Source: Sulfuritalea sp. (GTDB lineage: Bacteria > Pseudomonadota > Gammaproteobacteria > Burkholderiales > Rhodocyclaceae). Taken from it: DNA of 64,000 bases. Under the pieces are notes generated by a model. That model worked only from the letters and a program-made list of their open reading frames with translations. It had not been told where the DNA came from and did no database searches. The stretch is taken from positions 90,477 through 154,476 of the forward strand of contig JAOTRV010000008.1 of NCBI GenBank assembly GCA_030247575.1, given 5' to 3'. Each line of letters starts with the position of its first letter. Positions within the stretch are counted from its first letter, which is position 1. Positions 1 through 9,413 of this stretch are shown here, in pieces. Made by a program: the position numbers and the translations under genes.

Positions 1-469
1 CGGTCACCGCCGCCGCAACCAGCGTCATGCCGAGCATCCAGTAGCGCGTCGGCCGGCTGATGTGCGCGCTGCCCTTGAGTCCGAGCCGAACGCGTAGCCA
101 GTAGGCGGCATCGGTCAGCAGGTTGACCGGGCATACCCAGGAACAGTAGCTGCGGCCGCCAACCAGCAGGTAGAACAGCAGCACGATTATGACGCCGGTC
201 AGCGCCAGTTTCTCCGGCACCTGCCTTGCCAGAACCGACTGGAGAATGACGTAGGGATCGGTCAGCGGCAGGAAGTTCAGCGTGTAGCTGAAATTCAGAT
301 TGCCCTTGACGATCCACAGGCCGAACCAGGGGCCGACGAGGAACAGCAGCAGGATGCCGATCTGGCTGCTGCGCCGCAGGATCAGCCATTTGTGCGCAGC
401 GAACCAGCCTTTCGCGGCAACGGCTTCGACGCCGGGACGGATGGGCGGGGCTTTCAGCGGGGAGTTCAC
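1..469 (-). CDS. napH: NapH, quinol dehydrogenase membrane subunit (partial)
   Basis: Membrane ferredoxin-type subunit that, with NapG, passes electrons from the quinol pool towards periplasmic nitrate reductase. The visible 156 codons hold two hydrophobic segments and the motif CSWVCPVN typical of NapH. The gene runs off the left edge, so the C-terminal 4Fe-4S ferredoxin part is not seen. A GTG start at 469 overlaps the napG stop as GTGA, which implies translational coupling. No ATG is better placed. Confidence 0.9.
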   Translation of the reverse strand, partial: MNSPLKAPPIRPGVEAVAAKGWFAAHKWLILRRSSQIGILLLFLVGPWFGLWIVKGNLNFSYTLNFLPLTDPYVILQSVLARQVPEKLALTGVIIVLLFYLLVGGRSYCSWVCPVNLLTDAAYWLRVRLGLKGSAHISRPTRYWMLGMTLVAAAVT

Positions 470-1326
470 AGCTTGCCTCCCTGGAAGGCCTTGGGCAGGC
501 CGACCGGCGCGGGAGGAGTCGGCGCTGGCGGGACGGCGCCCGGACTTCCCGAAAGCCCCTTGCCGCTTTCATACTTCATGCCCTCGGGCATGTTGTACTG
601 ATGCTCGACGTCCGGCGCCACCAGGCTGCCGCCGGCCTTTTCCTTTTCGACCCAGCCCAGCCGGTAATGCGCGCTGAGTTGCCCCTTGGCCATGTAGAGC
701 GGAAACACCTTGATCGAAGCCACCTCGGTGGGACAGGCCTTCTCGCACTTGCCGCAGCCCGTGCAGTGGTCGGAATGCACCACCGGGATGAACAAGGTGT
801 GCTTGCCGGTGCGCGCATTGGTTTGCGGGTCGAGCGTGATGGCCTTGTCGATCACCGGGCAGACGCGGTAGCAGATGTCGCAGCGCAAGCCGAGAAAATT
901 CAGGCAGGTCTCGTGGTCGACCAGCACCGCGAGCCCCATCTTCGACTTGTTGATGTCCTTCAGGGAATGATCGAGCGCTCCGGTCGGGCAGGCCTTCACG
1001 CACGGAATGTCCTCGCACATCTCGCAGGGTAGCTGGCGCGCGACGAAGTAAGGCGTGCCGGTCGACATCGGCTCTTCCGGCTTGGCCAGGTGCAGGATGT
1101 TGTAGGGGCAATCGCGCACGCAGAGGCCGCAGCGGATGCAGGCCGCGGAGAAGTCGGTTTCCGGCAAGGCACCGGGCGGCCGGATGGCGGCCGGCGGCAA
1201 GGCCTTGGCATGTCGCGCATACAGCCCGACGCCAAGTCCCAGCAGGCCGACGCCGCAGGCCATGCGCGCGGTATCGGCGAGGAACTGGCGACGTGCCGCG
1301 GCACTCGGCGTGTTCTCGTTGTCCAT
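466..1326 (-). CDS. napG: NapG, periplasmic ferredoxin-type quinol dehydrogenase
   Basis: 286 aa. A Tat-like N-terminus (ARRQFLADTARMACG) is followed by four cysteine clusters of the 4Fe-4S type, for example CIRCGLCVRDCP near residue 60 and CTGCGKCEKACP in the C-terminal half. With NapH it forms the quinol-oxidising branch of the Nap system. I chose the ATG at 1326; the reading frame extends further upstream but that part has no family resemblance. The last 50 codons are proline-rich and contain a copy of the 25 bp dispersed repeat (516-538). It lies downstream of napA with a 58 bp gap. Confidence 0.93.
   Translation of the reverse strand: MDNENTPSAAARRQFLADTARMACGVGLLGLGVGLYARHAKALPPAAIRPPGALPETDFSAACIRCGLCVRDCPYNILHLAKPEEPMSTGTPYFVARQLPCEMCEDIPCVKACPTGALDHSLKDINKSKMGLAVLVDHETCLNFLGLRCDICYRVCPVIDKAITLDPQTNARTGKHTLFIPVVHSDHCTGCGKCEKACPTEVASIKVFPLYMAKGQLSAHYRLGWVEKEKAGGSLVAPDVEHQYNMPEGMKYESGKGLSGSPGAVPPAPTPPAPVGLPKAFQGGKL
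516..538 (+). repeat. 25 bp dispersed repeat, copy 1 (in napG)
   Basis: GAGTCGGCGCTGGCGGGACGGCG, antisense within the proline-rich tail of napG, about 50 bp from its stop. Confidence 0.6.
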
Positions 1327-1384
1327 GATCGCTGGACGGAGAGCGCATGTTGCTCGCGCCCTCCGCGACTCCATGCATGTTCGA

Positions 1385-3934
1385 TCAGGCCTTGACCACC
1401 TTGGCGGCGCACTTCTTGAAGTCCGTTTCTTTCGAAATCGGACAGGTGGCATCCAGGGTGAGCTTGTTGACCAAGCGGTGCTCGTCGAAGAACGGGATGA
1501 AGATCAGTCCCTCCGGCGGCTTGTTGCGGCCCTTGGTGTCGACCCGCAATTCGATCTCGCCGCGCCGGGTGGATACCTTGACCACGTCGTTGCGCTTCAG
1601 CCCGCGCTTCTCGGCATCCTTCGGATGCATCCACACCACCGCGTCGGGGAAGGCCTTGTAAAGCTCGGGAGCGCGCCGCGTCATCGAACCGGTATGCCAG
1701 TGCTCCAGCACACGTCCGGTGCACAACCAGAGGTCGTAGTCCTTGTCTGGCATTTCGGCAGCCGGCTGATAGGGCAGCGCAAAAATCTTGGCCTTGCCGT
1801 CGGGATAGCCGTAGAACTTCACCCCCTCGCCTTTCTTCACATACGGGTCGTAACCCTCGCGGAAGCGCCACAGGGTTTCCTTGCCGTCCACCACCGGCCA
1901 GCGCATGCCGCGCACCTTGTGGTAGGTCTCGAAGGGCGCCAGATCGTGGGCGTGGCCGCGGCCGAATCCGGCATATTCCTCGAACAGGCCCTTCTGGACA
2001 TAGAAGCCGAAGGCCTCGGACTCGTCGTTGGTGTAGCCGGCCCAGGCGTGGGCATTGACCTTCGCCAGATCTTCCTTGGGAAACTTGTTGACCTGGCCAT
2101 TGGCATACAGCACGTCGTACAGGGTCTTGCCCTTGAGTTCGGGCGCCTTGGCCAGCAGGTCGGCCGGCCAGACTTCCTCGACCTTGAAACGCTTGGAGAA
2201 TTCCATGTACTGCCAGAGGTCGGAACGGGACTCGCCCGGCGCCTTGACCTGCTGGCGCCACATCTGTCCGCGGCGCTCGGCGTTGCCGAACATGCCTTCC
2301 TTTTCCATCCACATCGCGCAGGGCAGGATCAGGTCGGCCGACATGGCGGATACCGTCGGATAGACGTCGGACACCACGACAAAGGCCTTCGGGTTGCGCC
2401 AACCCGGATAGATTTCGCCATTGACGTTGGGGCCGGCCTGCATGTTGTTGGTGGTGGACGTCCAGTAGAAACCGATCTTGCCGTCCTTCAGCATCCGGCT
2501 CTGCAATACAGCGTGGTAACCGACCCACTCCGGAATCGTGCCGGGCGGCAGTTTCCACATCTTTTCGGAGAACTCGCGGTGCTTGGGATTCATCACCACC
2601 AGGTCAGCCGGCAGGCGATGGGCGAAGGTGCCAACCTCGCGCGCCGTGCCGCAAGCCGAAGGCTGGCCGGTGAGCGAGAACGGGCTGTTGCCCGGCTCGG
2701 AGATCTTGCCCACCAGCAGGTGCACGTTGTAGATCATGTTGTTGACCCAGGTGCCGCGCGTGTGCTGGTTGAAGCCCATGGTCCAGTAGGAGGTGACCTT
2801 CACCTTCGGATCGGCATAGGCCTTGGCCAGCGCTTCGAGCCTGTCCTTGGGTACGCCGGAAATCTCGTGCGCCTTGTCCAGGGTGTACTCGGAAACGAAC
2901 TTGGCGAAGTCATCGAAGCTGATCGGCGCGTGCTTGTTCGGGTCGCCCTTGGGCTTGCCGTCGGCGCCGGGGTAGCCGTTGTTCATGGCCACCTGCTCCA
3001 GTGGATGGTTGGGCCGCAGGCCGTAGCCGATGTCGGTGACGCCCTTGAAGAAGCCGACGTTCTTCTTGACGAAGTCCTGATTGACCGCCTTGTTCTGGAT
3101 GATGTAGTTGCAGATGTAGTTGAGGATCGCCAGGTCGGACTGCGGCTTGAAGATCAGCTCGTTGTCGGCCAGCTCGCAGGAACGGTGGCTGAAGGTCGAC
3201 AACACGTGAATCTTGACGTGCGGCGCGGTCAGGCGGCGATTGGTGATGCGCGACCAGAGGATCGGGTGCATCTCGGCCATGTTCGAGCCCCACAGGGCGA
3301 AGACGTCGGCGTGCTCGGCGTCGTCGTAGCAGCCCATCGGCTCGTCGATGCCGAAAGTACGCATGAAGCCGGCCACGGCGGAAGCCATGCAGTGGCGCGC
3401 ATTCGGGTCGATGCTGTTGCTGCGGAAGCCGGCCTTCATCAGCTTGGCAGCGGCATAGCCCTCCCACACCGTCCACTGGCCGGAACCGAACATGGCGACC
3501 CCGCGCGGACCCTGGGTGGGTTCCTTGAGCGTCGCCTTGACCTTCTCGGCCATGATGTCGAACGCGGCATCCCAGGAGATCGGGGCGAATTCGCCGTTCT
3601 TGTCGAACTTGCCGTCCTTCATGCGCAAGAGCGGCTTGGTCAGCCGGTCCTTGCCGTACATGATCTTCGACAGGAAATAGCCCTTGACGCAGTTCAGACC
3701 CTTGTTCACCGGTGCATCGGGATCGCCCTGGGTGGCCACCACGCGACCATCCTTGACCCCGACCAGCACGCCGCAGCCCACGCCGCAATAGCGGCAGACG
3801 CCCTTGTCCCAGCGCACGCCGTCGGCGCCCTGCGGGGCCGCCGCCAGCGCCATGCCGGGAATGCTCATGCCGGCGCTGGTGGCCGCGGCGGCGATGGCGT
3901 TGGTCTTGATGAATTCACGTCGCGTCAATTTCAT
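1385..3934 (-). CDS. napA: NapA, periplasmic nitrate reductase catalytic subunit
   Basis: 849 aa molybdenum (bis-MGD) and 4Fe-4S enzyme that reduces nitrate to nitrite in the periplasm. The Tat signal is [10 protein letters not shown]. The iron-sulfur cysteines fall in CRYCGVGCG (C47, C50, C54) with C82 in GLNCVKG. The molybdenum ligand is probably C182 in ARHCMAS. Length matches the family (about 830 aa). The start at 3934 is set by an AGGAG site inside the napD end and by the twin arginine; an upstream in-frame ATG at 3964 would bury the signal. It directly follows napD (1 bp gap). The partner NapB and any NapC would lie beyond the left edge after napH. Confidence 0.97.
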   Translation of the reverse strand: MKLTRREFIKTNAIAAAATSAGMSIPGMALAAAPQGADGVRWDKGVCRYCGVGCGVLVGVKDGRVVATQGDPDAPVNKGLNCVKGYFLSKIMYGKDRLTKPLLRMKDGKFDKNGEFAPISWDAAFDIMAEKVKATLKEPTQGPRGVAMFGSGQWTVWEGYAAAKLMKAGFRSNSIDPNARHCMASAVAGFMRTFGIDEPMGCYDDAEHADVFALWGSNMAEMHPILWSRITNRRLTAPHVKIHVLSTFSHRSCELADNELIFKPQSDLAILNYICNYIIQNKAVNQDFVKKNVGFFKGVTDIGYGLRPNHPLEQVAMNNGYPGADGKPKGDPNKHAPISFDDFAKFVSEYTLDKAHEISGVPKDRLEALAKAYADPKVKVTSYWTMGFNQHTRGTWVNNMIYNVHLLVGKISEPGNSPFSLTGQPSACGTAREVGTFAHRLPADLVVMNPKHREFSEKMWKLPPGTIPEWVGYHAVLQSRMLKDGKIGFYWTSTTNNMQAGPNVNGEIYPGWRNPKAFVVVSDVYPTVSAMSADLILPCAMWMEKEGMFGNAERRGQMWRQQVKAPGESRSDLWQYMEFSKRFKVEEVWPADLLAKAPELKGKTLYDVLYANGQVNKFPKEDLAKVNAHAWAGYTNDESEAFGFYVQKGLFEEYAGFGRGHAHDLAPFETYHKVRGMRWPVVDGKETLWRFREGYDPYVKKGEGVKFYGYPDGKAKIFALPYQPAAEMPDKDYDLWLCTGRVLEHWHTGSMTRRAPELYKAFPDAVVWMHPKDAEKRGLKRNDVVKVSTRRGEIELRVDTKGRNKPPEGLIFIPFFDEHRLVNKLTLDATCPISKETDFKKCAAKVVKA

Positions 3935-3935
3935 T

Positions 3936-4229
3936 TCAGATCTCCTTGTTTTGCGGCGTAGCACGAAGCTTCGCCTCGACTGAGACTTCCGTTTCTGGTT
4001 CGGATTCGGTTTGGTGATAGACCATGGCGGCCGACATCACTCCATCAAGCTGACCGATGCGCTCGTAGGTGGCCGCGTTGCTGCCCTCGTCCTCGGTTTC
4101 GATGGTGACGATCAGCTTGCCTTCGGGGGAAATGGCATGCACCTCCACCCCGGCCAAGGTGGCCAGCCCCGCCTGAACGACCGCCACGTCGCCCGGCCGG
4201 GCGTGGACGATGGCGCTGGAAATGTTCAT
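3936..4229 (-). CDS. napD: NapD, Tat-signal-binding chaperone for NapA
   Basis: 97 aa cytoplasmic protein of the NapD family, which binds the NapA twin-arginine leader and holds back export until cofactor loading is complete. It begins [14 protein letters not shown], with the family pattern of an N-terminal strand followed by [18 protein letters not shown]. It is the first gene of the visible nap operon and is preceded by the FNR-type promoter near 4306-4346. No napF or napE precedes it. Start chosen at the ATG at 4229; longer in-frame starts would run through the promoter. Confidence 0.93.
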   Translation of the reverse strand: MNISSAIVHARPGDVAVVQAGLATLAGVEVHAISPEGKLIVTIETEDEGSNAATYERIGQLDGVMSAAMVYHQTESEPETEVSVEAKLRATPQNKEI

Positions 4230-4305
4230 TGGGTGACTCCTGGTGTGCGGTACGGCTCGGCACTTCAATTGCCATGAAGGAATCATGGGTTTGTGCACAC
4301 GCAGC

Positions 4306-4346
4306 ATCCTAGGCCTGTCCCAGACGGCAGCCTTGATATCGGTCAA
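4306..4346 (-). promoter_or_regulatory. FNR/ANR-type promoter of the nap operon
   Basis: On the minus strand TTGATATCGGTCAA (4333-4346) matches the FNR consensus TTGAT-N4-ATCAA at 9 of 10 positions. A -10-like TAGGAT lies at 4306-4311, its centre 31 bp downstream of the box centre. That is the spacing of a class II FNR-activated promoter. Predicted transcription start is near 4299, about 70 bp upstream of napD. Anaerobic activation is an inference from the motif. Confidence 0.75.
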
Positions 4347-4478
4347 GCTTAAACAAGATCGGCGGCACGACCCGAAGCGGGCGCCGCCGGAGCGTGCCTG
4401 CGTCCGGGCGTGAGAAAACCGGTCGCAGCGTCGCGGAAAGCGCCTCGCCCGCCGGGTGTCCGGCGGCGCGAGTCGCGG

Positions 4479-5759
4479 TCAGGGATTGACTTGGTCTATC
4501 ACGATGCGCAGGCCTTTTACCCCGGGCTTCACTGCGCCGCTCTTGCCGGTGAGATCGCCGCTGCCCGGCGTCGCCTGGCCGGATTTCGAGATGCGCACTT
4601 CGACGCGCACCTGCTCGGCAGAGGAAATGATGGCACTGGGCATCACCGCCTGGCTGTCGTCGAGCACGAAGTCCAGCGGCAGATCGGCGGCGCGCGCTCG
4701 TTGGGCCGCGAGAGGCATGCGGGGGCCATCGACGGCCCGGGCAAAAATGAAGACGACGTCGTCGGGATTGACCTTCGCCTTCAAGGCAGGGGAAAGCTCG
4801 ACGCGGCCGCTGACCGACTTCCCGGTCGCTTTTGCGGCGGATGTCTTGTCCTTGCCGGCTGCCGCACGATGAACCTCGTCCTGGGGCGCTGCAGCTCCCG
4901 CCAGCATGTCACTGCGTGGCAGCTTCGGTCGCGCACCGCCGCTGCGTTCGAGGGCCTTGGCGATATTGGCCTCGACCATCTGCGCATCTTCGCTGCCGGG
5001 TTCGAGTTGCGGCAACAATCGCTGCCAAAGCGCTGCGGCCTCGGCATGGCGGCCGCTGGCGAAGGCTTCACCACCGCCCATGAACAGGGCCAGCATGTTG
5101 GCGGGTTCAAGACGCAGCGCCTGCTGAACCAGCTGGCGCGAACGCTCGTCGAATCCGTTGTTCTTCTGCACCAGCAGTTCCGCAAGTTCGGCGAGAAGTT
5201 CGGCGTTGCGGTTCAATTCGGGGCCGACCCGGTTGAAAGCCCGTTCGGCGTCGTCCCAGCGGCCCAACGATTTGTAGGAGCGCGCCAGCATGACCCATCC
5301 CTCGGGATTGTCAGGGCTGTGCTCGAGCTTCTTCGCCAGCTTGGCGGTGAGTTCCTCCATGCCCGCCGTGGCGCGCTGTGCCTGCATGTCGCCGGGCAGC
5401 ACCGCCGCGGGACTGCCCAGCAGCGCATACAGCCCAACCGCCATCAGGGGCACCAGGATCGCTATCGCAATGGCGTTGCCGCGACCGAAACCGGAGGCAA
5501 CCGCAACTTCCGTGGCTGCCGTATCGTCGATGAGTTGCCGCTCCAGTTCCTCCCGCGCCTCGGCGAAATCTGCAGAGGACAGCACGCCGCTGGCCCGGTC
5601 CCGCTCCAGTTCGCCAAGGCGGTCGCGATGAATCGCGACGTTGAGCGCGGGCAGAGAGTCGACGCTGGCGACACGGCGCGAGGCAAGCCACCACGGGCGC
5701 AAAAGAATTGCCAGCGCGACGACGACCAGCGCCGCCACTGCAAGATAAAAGGAAGTCAT
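4479..5759 (-). CDS. ccmI: CcmI, apocytochrome c chaperone
   Basis: 426 aa. A transmembrane helix at residues 4-20, a cytoplasmic leucine-zipper-like loop (HRDRLGELERDRASGVLS), a second helix near residues 97-114, then a periplasmic domain with TPR-like repeats. In System I it captures the C-terminus of apocytochromes and hands them to CcmF/CcmH. It is the last gene of the ccm operon; its start overlaps the ccmH stop (ATGA at 5756-5759). A copy of the 25 bp dispersed repeat (5655-5678) is read in frame just after the first membrane helix. Confidence 0.9.
   Translation of the reverse strand: MTSFYLAVAALVVVALAILLRPWWLASRRVASVDSLPALNVAIHRDRLGELERDRASGVLSSADFAEAREELERQLIDDTAATEVAVASGFGRGNAIAIAILVPLMAVGLYALLGSPAAVLPGDMQAQRATAGMEELTAKLAKKLEHSPDNPEGWVMLARSYKSLGRWDDAERAFNRVGPELNRNAELLAELAELLVQKNNGFDERSRQLVQQALRLEPANMLALFMGGGEAFASGRHAEAAALWQRLLPQLEPGSEDAQMVEANIAKALERSGGARPKLPRSDMLAGAAAPQDEVHRAAAGKDKTSAAKATGKSVSGRVELSPALKAKVNPDDVVFIFARAVDGPRMPLAAQRARAADLPLDFVLDDSQAVMPSAIISSAEQVRVEVRISKSGQATPGSGDLTGKSGAVKPGVKGLRIVIDQVNP
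5655..5678 (+). repeat. 25 bp dispersed repeat, copy 2 (in ccmI)
   Basis: AGAGTCGACGCTGGCGACAC then GGCG, antisense within ccmI, coding for the RVASVDSL region after the first membrane helix. Confidence 0.6.
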
Positions 5760-6220
5760 GAGTTGGACTGGTCCAGCAAGGCCGCGGCGCGGCGGCGTTC
5801 TTCTTCGGAAAGTTCAGGTGCGGCGCTCTCCGTGGCGCGCCGCCGCAGGAACGCAATCAACGCGCCGATGCCGCCGGCCAGCAGCAGGAAGGGTCCGCCC
5901 CAGAGCAGCCAGGTGGTCGGTTTCACCGGCGGCCGGTAGCGCACGAAATCGCCGTAGCGCGCGACCATGAAATCGAGAATTTCCTTGTCTGTCTTGCCTT
6001 CGGCAATCATCTTGCGAATCTCGCGGCGTAGATCCTGCGCGAGTTCGGCATGCGAACCGGACAGCGATTCGTTCTGGCAAACCAGGCAGCGCAGTTCTTC
6101 GCTGATCGCCACCATGCGCTTTTCAATCTCCACGTCGGCCGCCATCGGCGCCGCTTCCCTGGCCATGGCCGCGCCGGCGAACAGCAGAGTGCAGCAGAGC
6201 ACCAGGGTGCGCAGCTTCAT
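5756..6220 (-). CDS. ccmH: CcmH, haem lyase thiol-redox component
   Basis: 154 aa. Signal peptide, then the diagnostic LRCLVCQN motif whose two cysteines keep the CxxCH of apocytochromes reduced, a short helical domain, and one C-terminal membrane helix (WLLWGGPFLLLAGGIGALI). Start at the ATG at 6220, which overlaps the ccmG stop by 4 bp and gives a proper signal sequence; the upstream extension of the frame is not conserved-looking. Confidence 0.94.
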   Translation of the reverse strand: MKLRTLVLCCTLLFAGAAMAREAAPMAADVEIEKRMVAISEELRCLVCQNESLSGSHAELAQDLRREIRKMIAEGKTDKEILDFMVARYGDFVRYRPPVKPTTWLLWGGPFLLLAGGIGALIAFLRRRATESAAPELSEEERRRAAALLDQSNS

Positions 6221-6741
6221 TTCGACAACTCCGCGACCAGTGGCAGGATCTGCGTCTTCAGCGATTCCGGCGTAATCGGACCGGTGTGCTTCATGCGGAT
6301 CATGCCGGACTTGTCGATGACATAGGTTTCCGGCACCCCGTAGACGCCGTAATCGATGCCGACACGGCCGTCGGCATCGACCGCGGACAGCAGGTAGGGA
6401 TCGCCGAACTTCGCCAGCCAGTTCTTCGCATCGGCGAGCTGATCCTTGTAGTTCAGGCCGACAACCGGTACCGTGCCCTCTTTGGCAAATGCCACCAGCA
6501 AGGGATGCTCCTGGCGGCAGGAGACGCACCACGAAGCCCAGACGTTGAGCAACCAGACCTTGCCCTTCATGTCGCCCGGCGAAAAACTCTTGTCGGCGGC
6601 GGCCAGTTGCGGCAACTTGAACGCCGGCGCCGGCTTGTCCTTCAGCGGCGACGGCACGTCGCGGGGATTGAGGGTAAGGCCGATGGCGAGAAAAATCAGC
6701 AGCACGAAAAACACTGCAAGCGGAATCAGAAAACGTTTCAT
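6217..6741 (-). CDS. ccmG: CcmG/DsbE, membrane-tethered thioredoxin
   Basis: 174 aa. An uncleaved N-terminal membrane anchor, then a thioredoxin fold with active site WASWCVSC and the conserved glycine/glutamate insert region of CcmG proteins. It supplies reducing equivalents for apocytochrome c thiols during haem ligation. It overlaps both neighbours by 4 bp (ccmF stop, ccmH start), so the three are translationally coupled. Confidence 0.94.
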   Translation of the reverse strand: MKRFLIPLAVFFVLLIFLAIGLTLNPRDVPSPLKDKPAPAFKLPQLAAADKSFSPGDMKGKVWLLNVWASWCVSCRQEHPLLVAFAKEGTVPVVGLNYKDQLADAKNWLAKFGDPYLLSAVDADGRVGIDYGVYGVPETYVIDKSGMIRMKHTGPITPESLKTQILPLVAELSK

Positions 6742-8681
6742 GCCGGCAGCCCCGCCGGAATTCCTGTCCCTGCCCTGACGCGCAGGCGGTAACGCCGGTC
6801 GAGCATGGCGATGAAGCCGCCCAGGCCCATCAACAGGCAACCGCCCCAGATCCAGTCGACGAAGGGTTTGTAGTAAACCCGTACGCTCCACGCGCCCGAC
6901 TTGTCGAGCGGTTCGCCGAGCGAGACATACACATCACGCGTAAAGCCGGCGTCGATCGCGGCTTCAGTCATCGGCATCTGCGACGAGAAATAGTTGCGCT
7001 TTTCCGGATGCATGGTCTTCAATATCTTGCCCCCCTTCGACAACTCGACAGTTCCCACGGCAGCGCGATAGTTGGGCCCGGGAGCCTCTTTCACCCCGAC
7101 CAGGCGGAAGCCATAGCCGCCCACCTGCACGGTATCGCCCGGCTCCATGCGGACATCCTTTTCCTCCTGATAGCCGCCGACCATCGCCACGCCGATGACG
7201 AATACGGCAATGCCGAAATGGGCGATATGCATGCCCCAGAAGGCAGCGGTCGGCCGGCCCGCCTTCATGCGGTCCATGATCTGGAACACGCCGCTGGCAA
7301 TGATCCATACGGCCAGCAGTGAACTCATCGCGGTAAGCGGCGTCCAGGCGCCCATCAGCAGCGGCAGGACGATGCCGGCAATGACGGCCAGCACCATGCT
7401 CATCCGCAGGCGGCGCGCGATGGCCTTGAGGTCGGCGTGCTTCCAGTGCGCCAGGGGGCCGATGGCCATCAGCACCAGCAGCGGCACCATCACCGGGACG
7501 AAGACCGCATTGAAGTAGGGCGGTCCCACCGAAAGCTTGCCCATGCCGAGCGCATCGATCAGCAGCGGATAGAGCGTGCCGAGCAGCACGCTGCCGGTGG
7601 CGACCACCAGCAGTACGTTGTTCATCAGCAGCATGGTTTCGCGCGAGACCAGCCCGAAACGGCCGCCGGCGCTGACCTTGGGCGCGCGCCAGGCGAACAG
7701 CATCAGCGAGCTGCCGACCACGATGGCGAGCAGCACCAGGATGAATACGCCGCGGCGCGGATCCGAGGCGAAGGCATGCACCGAGGTCAGCACGCCGGAG
7801 CGGACCAGGAAGGTGCCCAGCAGCGACAGGGAAAACGCCGCTATGGCCAGCAGCACGGTCCAGTTCTTGAAAGCGCCGCGCTTCTCGGTCACGGCCAGCG
7901 AATGGATCAGGGCGGTGCCCACCAGCCAGGGCATGAAGGATGCATTTTCCACCGGATCCCAGAACCACCAGCCGCCCCAGCCCAGCTCGTAGTAGGCCCA
8001 CCAGCTGCCCAACGCGATGCCCAGCGTGAGGAACACCCAGGCCGCCGTGGTCCACGGTCGCGACCAGCGCGCCCAGGCCGCATCGAGCCGGCCGGAAATC
8101 AGCGCCGCGATGGCAAAGGCAAAGGCCACCGAGAAGCCGACATACCCCATGTAGAGCATCGGCGGATGGAAGACCAGGCCGGGGTCCTGCAGCAGCGGAT
8201 TGAGGTCACGCCCTTCCGCGGCGGCCGGCAACAAGCGCTCGAAGGGATTGGAAGTAAACAGGATGAACGCCAGCAGGCCGATGCCGACCAGCCCCAACAC
8301 CGCGAGCACGCGCGCCACCATGACTTCAGGCAGCCGGCGCGAGGCCAGCGACACGGCAGCGCCCCAGCCGGCCAGCATCAGCACCCACAGCAGCAAGGAA
8401 CCTTCGTGACCACCCCAGACGGCGGAAAAACGATACAGGGTCGGCAACTGCGTGTTGGAGTGACCGGCGACGTAGCTCACCGAGAAGTCATTGGCGAGAA
8501 AGCTTTGCGCCAGACAGGCGAAGGCGATAGCGATCAGCAGGAACTGCGTTTGCGCCGCCGGCCGCGCGAAAGCGATCCATTGCGCTTGTCCCCGCTGTGC
8601 GCCGATCAGCGGCAGCACACCCTGCGCAACGGAAACCACAAAGGCGAGGATGAGGGCGAAGTGTCCGAGTTCGGGGGTCAT
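6738..8681 (-). CDS. ccmF: CcmF, cytochrome c haem lyase subunit
   Basis: 647 aa polytopic membrane protein with about 14-15 hydrophobic segments and the tryptophan-rich haem-handling motif WGGWWFWDPVENASF. It ligates haem delivered by holo-CcmE to apocytochromes in the periplasm. Start at the ATG at 8681; an alternative ATG nine codons earlier is less likely. It is separated from ccmE by a 112 bp gap holding a GC-rich palindromic element, the only sizeable gap inside the ccm operon. Confidence 0.96.
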   Translation of the reverse strand: MTPELGHFALILAFVVSVAQGVLPLIGAQRGQAQWIAFARPAAQTQFLLIAIAFACLAQSFLANDFSVSYVAGHSNTQLPTLYRFSAVWGGHEGSLLLWVLMLAGWGAAVSLASRRLPEVMVARVLAVLGLVGIGLLAFILFTSNPFERLLPAAAEGRDLNPLLQDPGLVFHPPMLYMGYVGFSVAFAFAIAALISGRLDAAWARWSRPWTTAAWVFLTLGIALGSWWAYYELGWGGWWFWDPVENASFMPWLVGTALIHSLAVTEKRGAFKNWTVLLAIAAFSLSLLGTFLVRSGVLTSVHAFASDPRRGVFILVLLAIVVGSSLMLFAWRAPKVSAGGRFGLVSRETMLLMNNVLLVVATGSVLLGTLYPLLIDALGMGKLSVGPPYFNAVFVPVMVPLLVLMAIGPLAHWKHADLKAIARRLRMSMVLAVIAGIVLPLLMGAWTPLTAMSSLLAVWIIASGVFQIMDRMKAGRPTAAFWGMHIAHFGIAVFVIGVAMVGGYQEEKDVRMEPGDTVQVGGYGFRLVGVKEAPGPNYRAAVGTVELSKGGKILKTMHPEKRNYFSSQMPMTEAAIDAGFTRDVYVSLGEPLDKSGAWSVRVYYKPFVDWIWGGCLLMGLGGFIAMLDRRYRLRVRAGTGIPAGLPA

Positions 8682-8696
8682 GGCGCTGACTCCGCC

Positions 8697-8791
8697 GGGC
8701 CGTCCCAAAGAGGCAGCCGTTCAACGACCTGACCCCGGCTTGCCGGGGGAACCAAGATCACCCCCTTTCCCGGAAAGGGGGACGGGGGGAA
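8697..8791. repeat. GC-rich palindromic element between ccmE and ccmF
   Basis: Begins GGGCCGTCCCAAAG and ends with a perfect 10-1-10 palindrome of CCCCCTTTCC and its complement (8761-8781) followed by a G-run. A second copy with the same layout sits in frame inside the DUF255 gene at 61880-61973. It interrupts an otherwise tightly packed operon and could cause partial termination or mRNA processing between ccmE and ccmF. Seen by eye; no alignment was run. Confidence 0.55.
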
Positions 8792-8793
8792 AG

Positions 8794-9222
8794 TCATGGT
8801 TTACCTTTCTGTGCCTGGTCGATGGCATGCTTGGCTTCGGGGGGCATGTAGTTCTCATCGTGCTTGGCCAGCACTTCCGTTGCGGCAAAGACACCGTCGC
8901 TGCCCAGTCTGCCCTGCACCACGGCACCCTTGCCGTCGCGAAACAGGTCGGGAAGGATGCCGGTGTAGGCGACAGGAATTTCCTTGGCCGTGTCGGTGAT
9001 GATGAAGCGCACCGTCATGTCCTGGCGTTTGATCGAGCCTTCCTTGACCAGCCCGCCGATGCGGAAGGCCTTGCCCTGTGGCGCCTTGCCGGCAGCCACT
9101 TCAGTGGGCGTGACATACAGCGCGATGTTGCTGTCGAGTGCGTTCAGCGTCAGCATCGCGGCAACCGCCAGCGACGCCAGGCCCCCGGCAATCAGGGCGA
9201 TGCGTTTCTGTCTTGGTTTCAT
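8794..9222 (-). CDS. ccmE: CcmE, periplasmic haem chaperone
   Basis: 142 aa. A single N-terminal membrane anchor, an OB-fold beta domain, and the C-terminal HDENY motif in which H121 covalently binds haem and Y125 helps ligate it. It receives haem from CcmC and passes it to CcmF. The start overlaps the ccmD stop by 4 bp (9219-9222). Confidence 0.96.
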   Translation of the reverse strand: MKPRQKRIALIAGGLASLAVAAMLTLNALDSNIALYVTPTEVAAGKAPQGKAFRIGGLVKEGSIKRQDMTVRFIITDTAKEIPVAYTGILPDLFRDGKGAVVQGRLGSDGVFAATEVLAKHDENYMPPEAKHAIDQAQKGKP

Positions 9223-9413
9223 TGGGATCGTTGTTGGAGTTCGAGTTCGTCGGCGAGTCGTTCGCGGATCAGGCTCTTGCGAACCTCGCTAAGACGCCGC
9301 TTCGCCAGAAAAGGTTCCGCGATCATGAGCAGCGCGCAGGCGCCGAAACTGCCCCAGACGTAAAGGGCATAGCCGCCCATGGCGAAGAACTCGCCGACGC
9401 TATTCCACTGCAT
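9219..9413 (-). CDS. ccmD: CcmD, small membrane protein of the CcmABCD complex
   Basis: 64 aa with one membrane helix ([19 protein letters not shown]) and a basic cytoplasmic tail rich in Arg/Lys/Glu, as in the CcmD family. It helps release holo-CcmE from the CcmC complex. It overlaps the 3' end of ccmC by 14 bp. Confidence 0.9.
   Translation of the reverse strand: MQWNSVGEFFAMGGYALYVWGSFGACALLMIAEPFLAKRRLSEVRKSLIRERLADELELQQRSQ

Noticed and set aside
1136-3961. 941-codon open frame antisense to napA
   Set aside because: It is a shadow produced by high-GC codon bias on the opposite strand; its translation has no family-like features and napA is certain.
6217-6741. CcmG active site WCVSC instead of the common WCxPC as a defect
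   Set aside because: Cysteine spacing is intact and Ser at this place occurs in normal CcmG proteins, so I do not treat it as odd.
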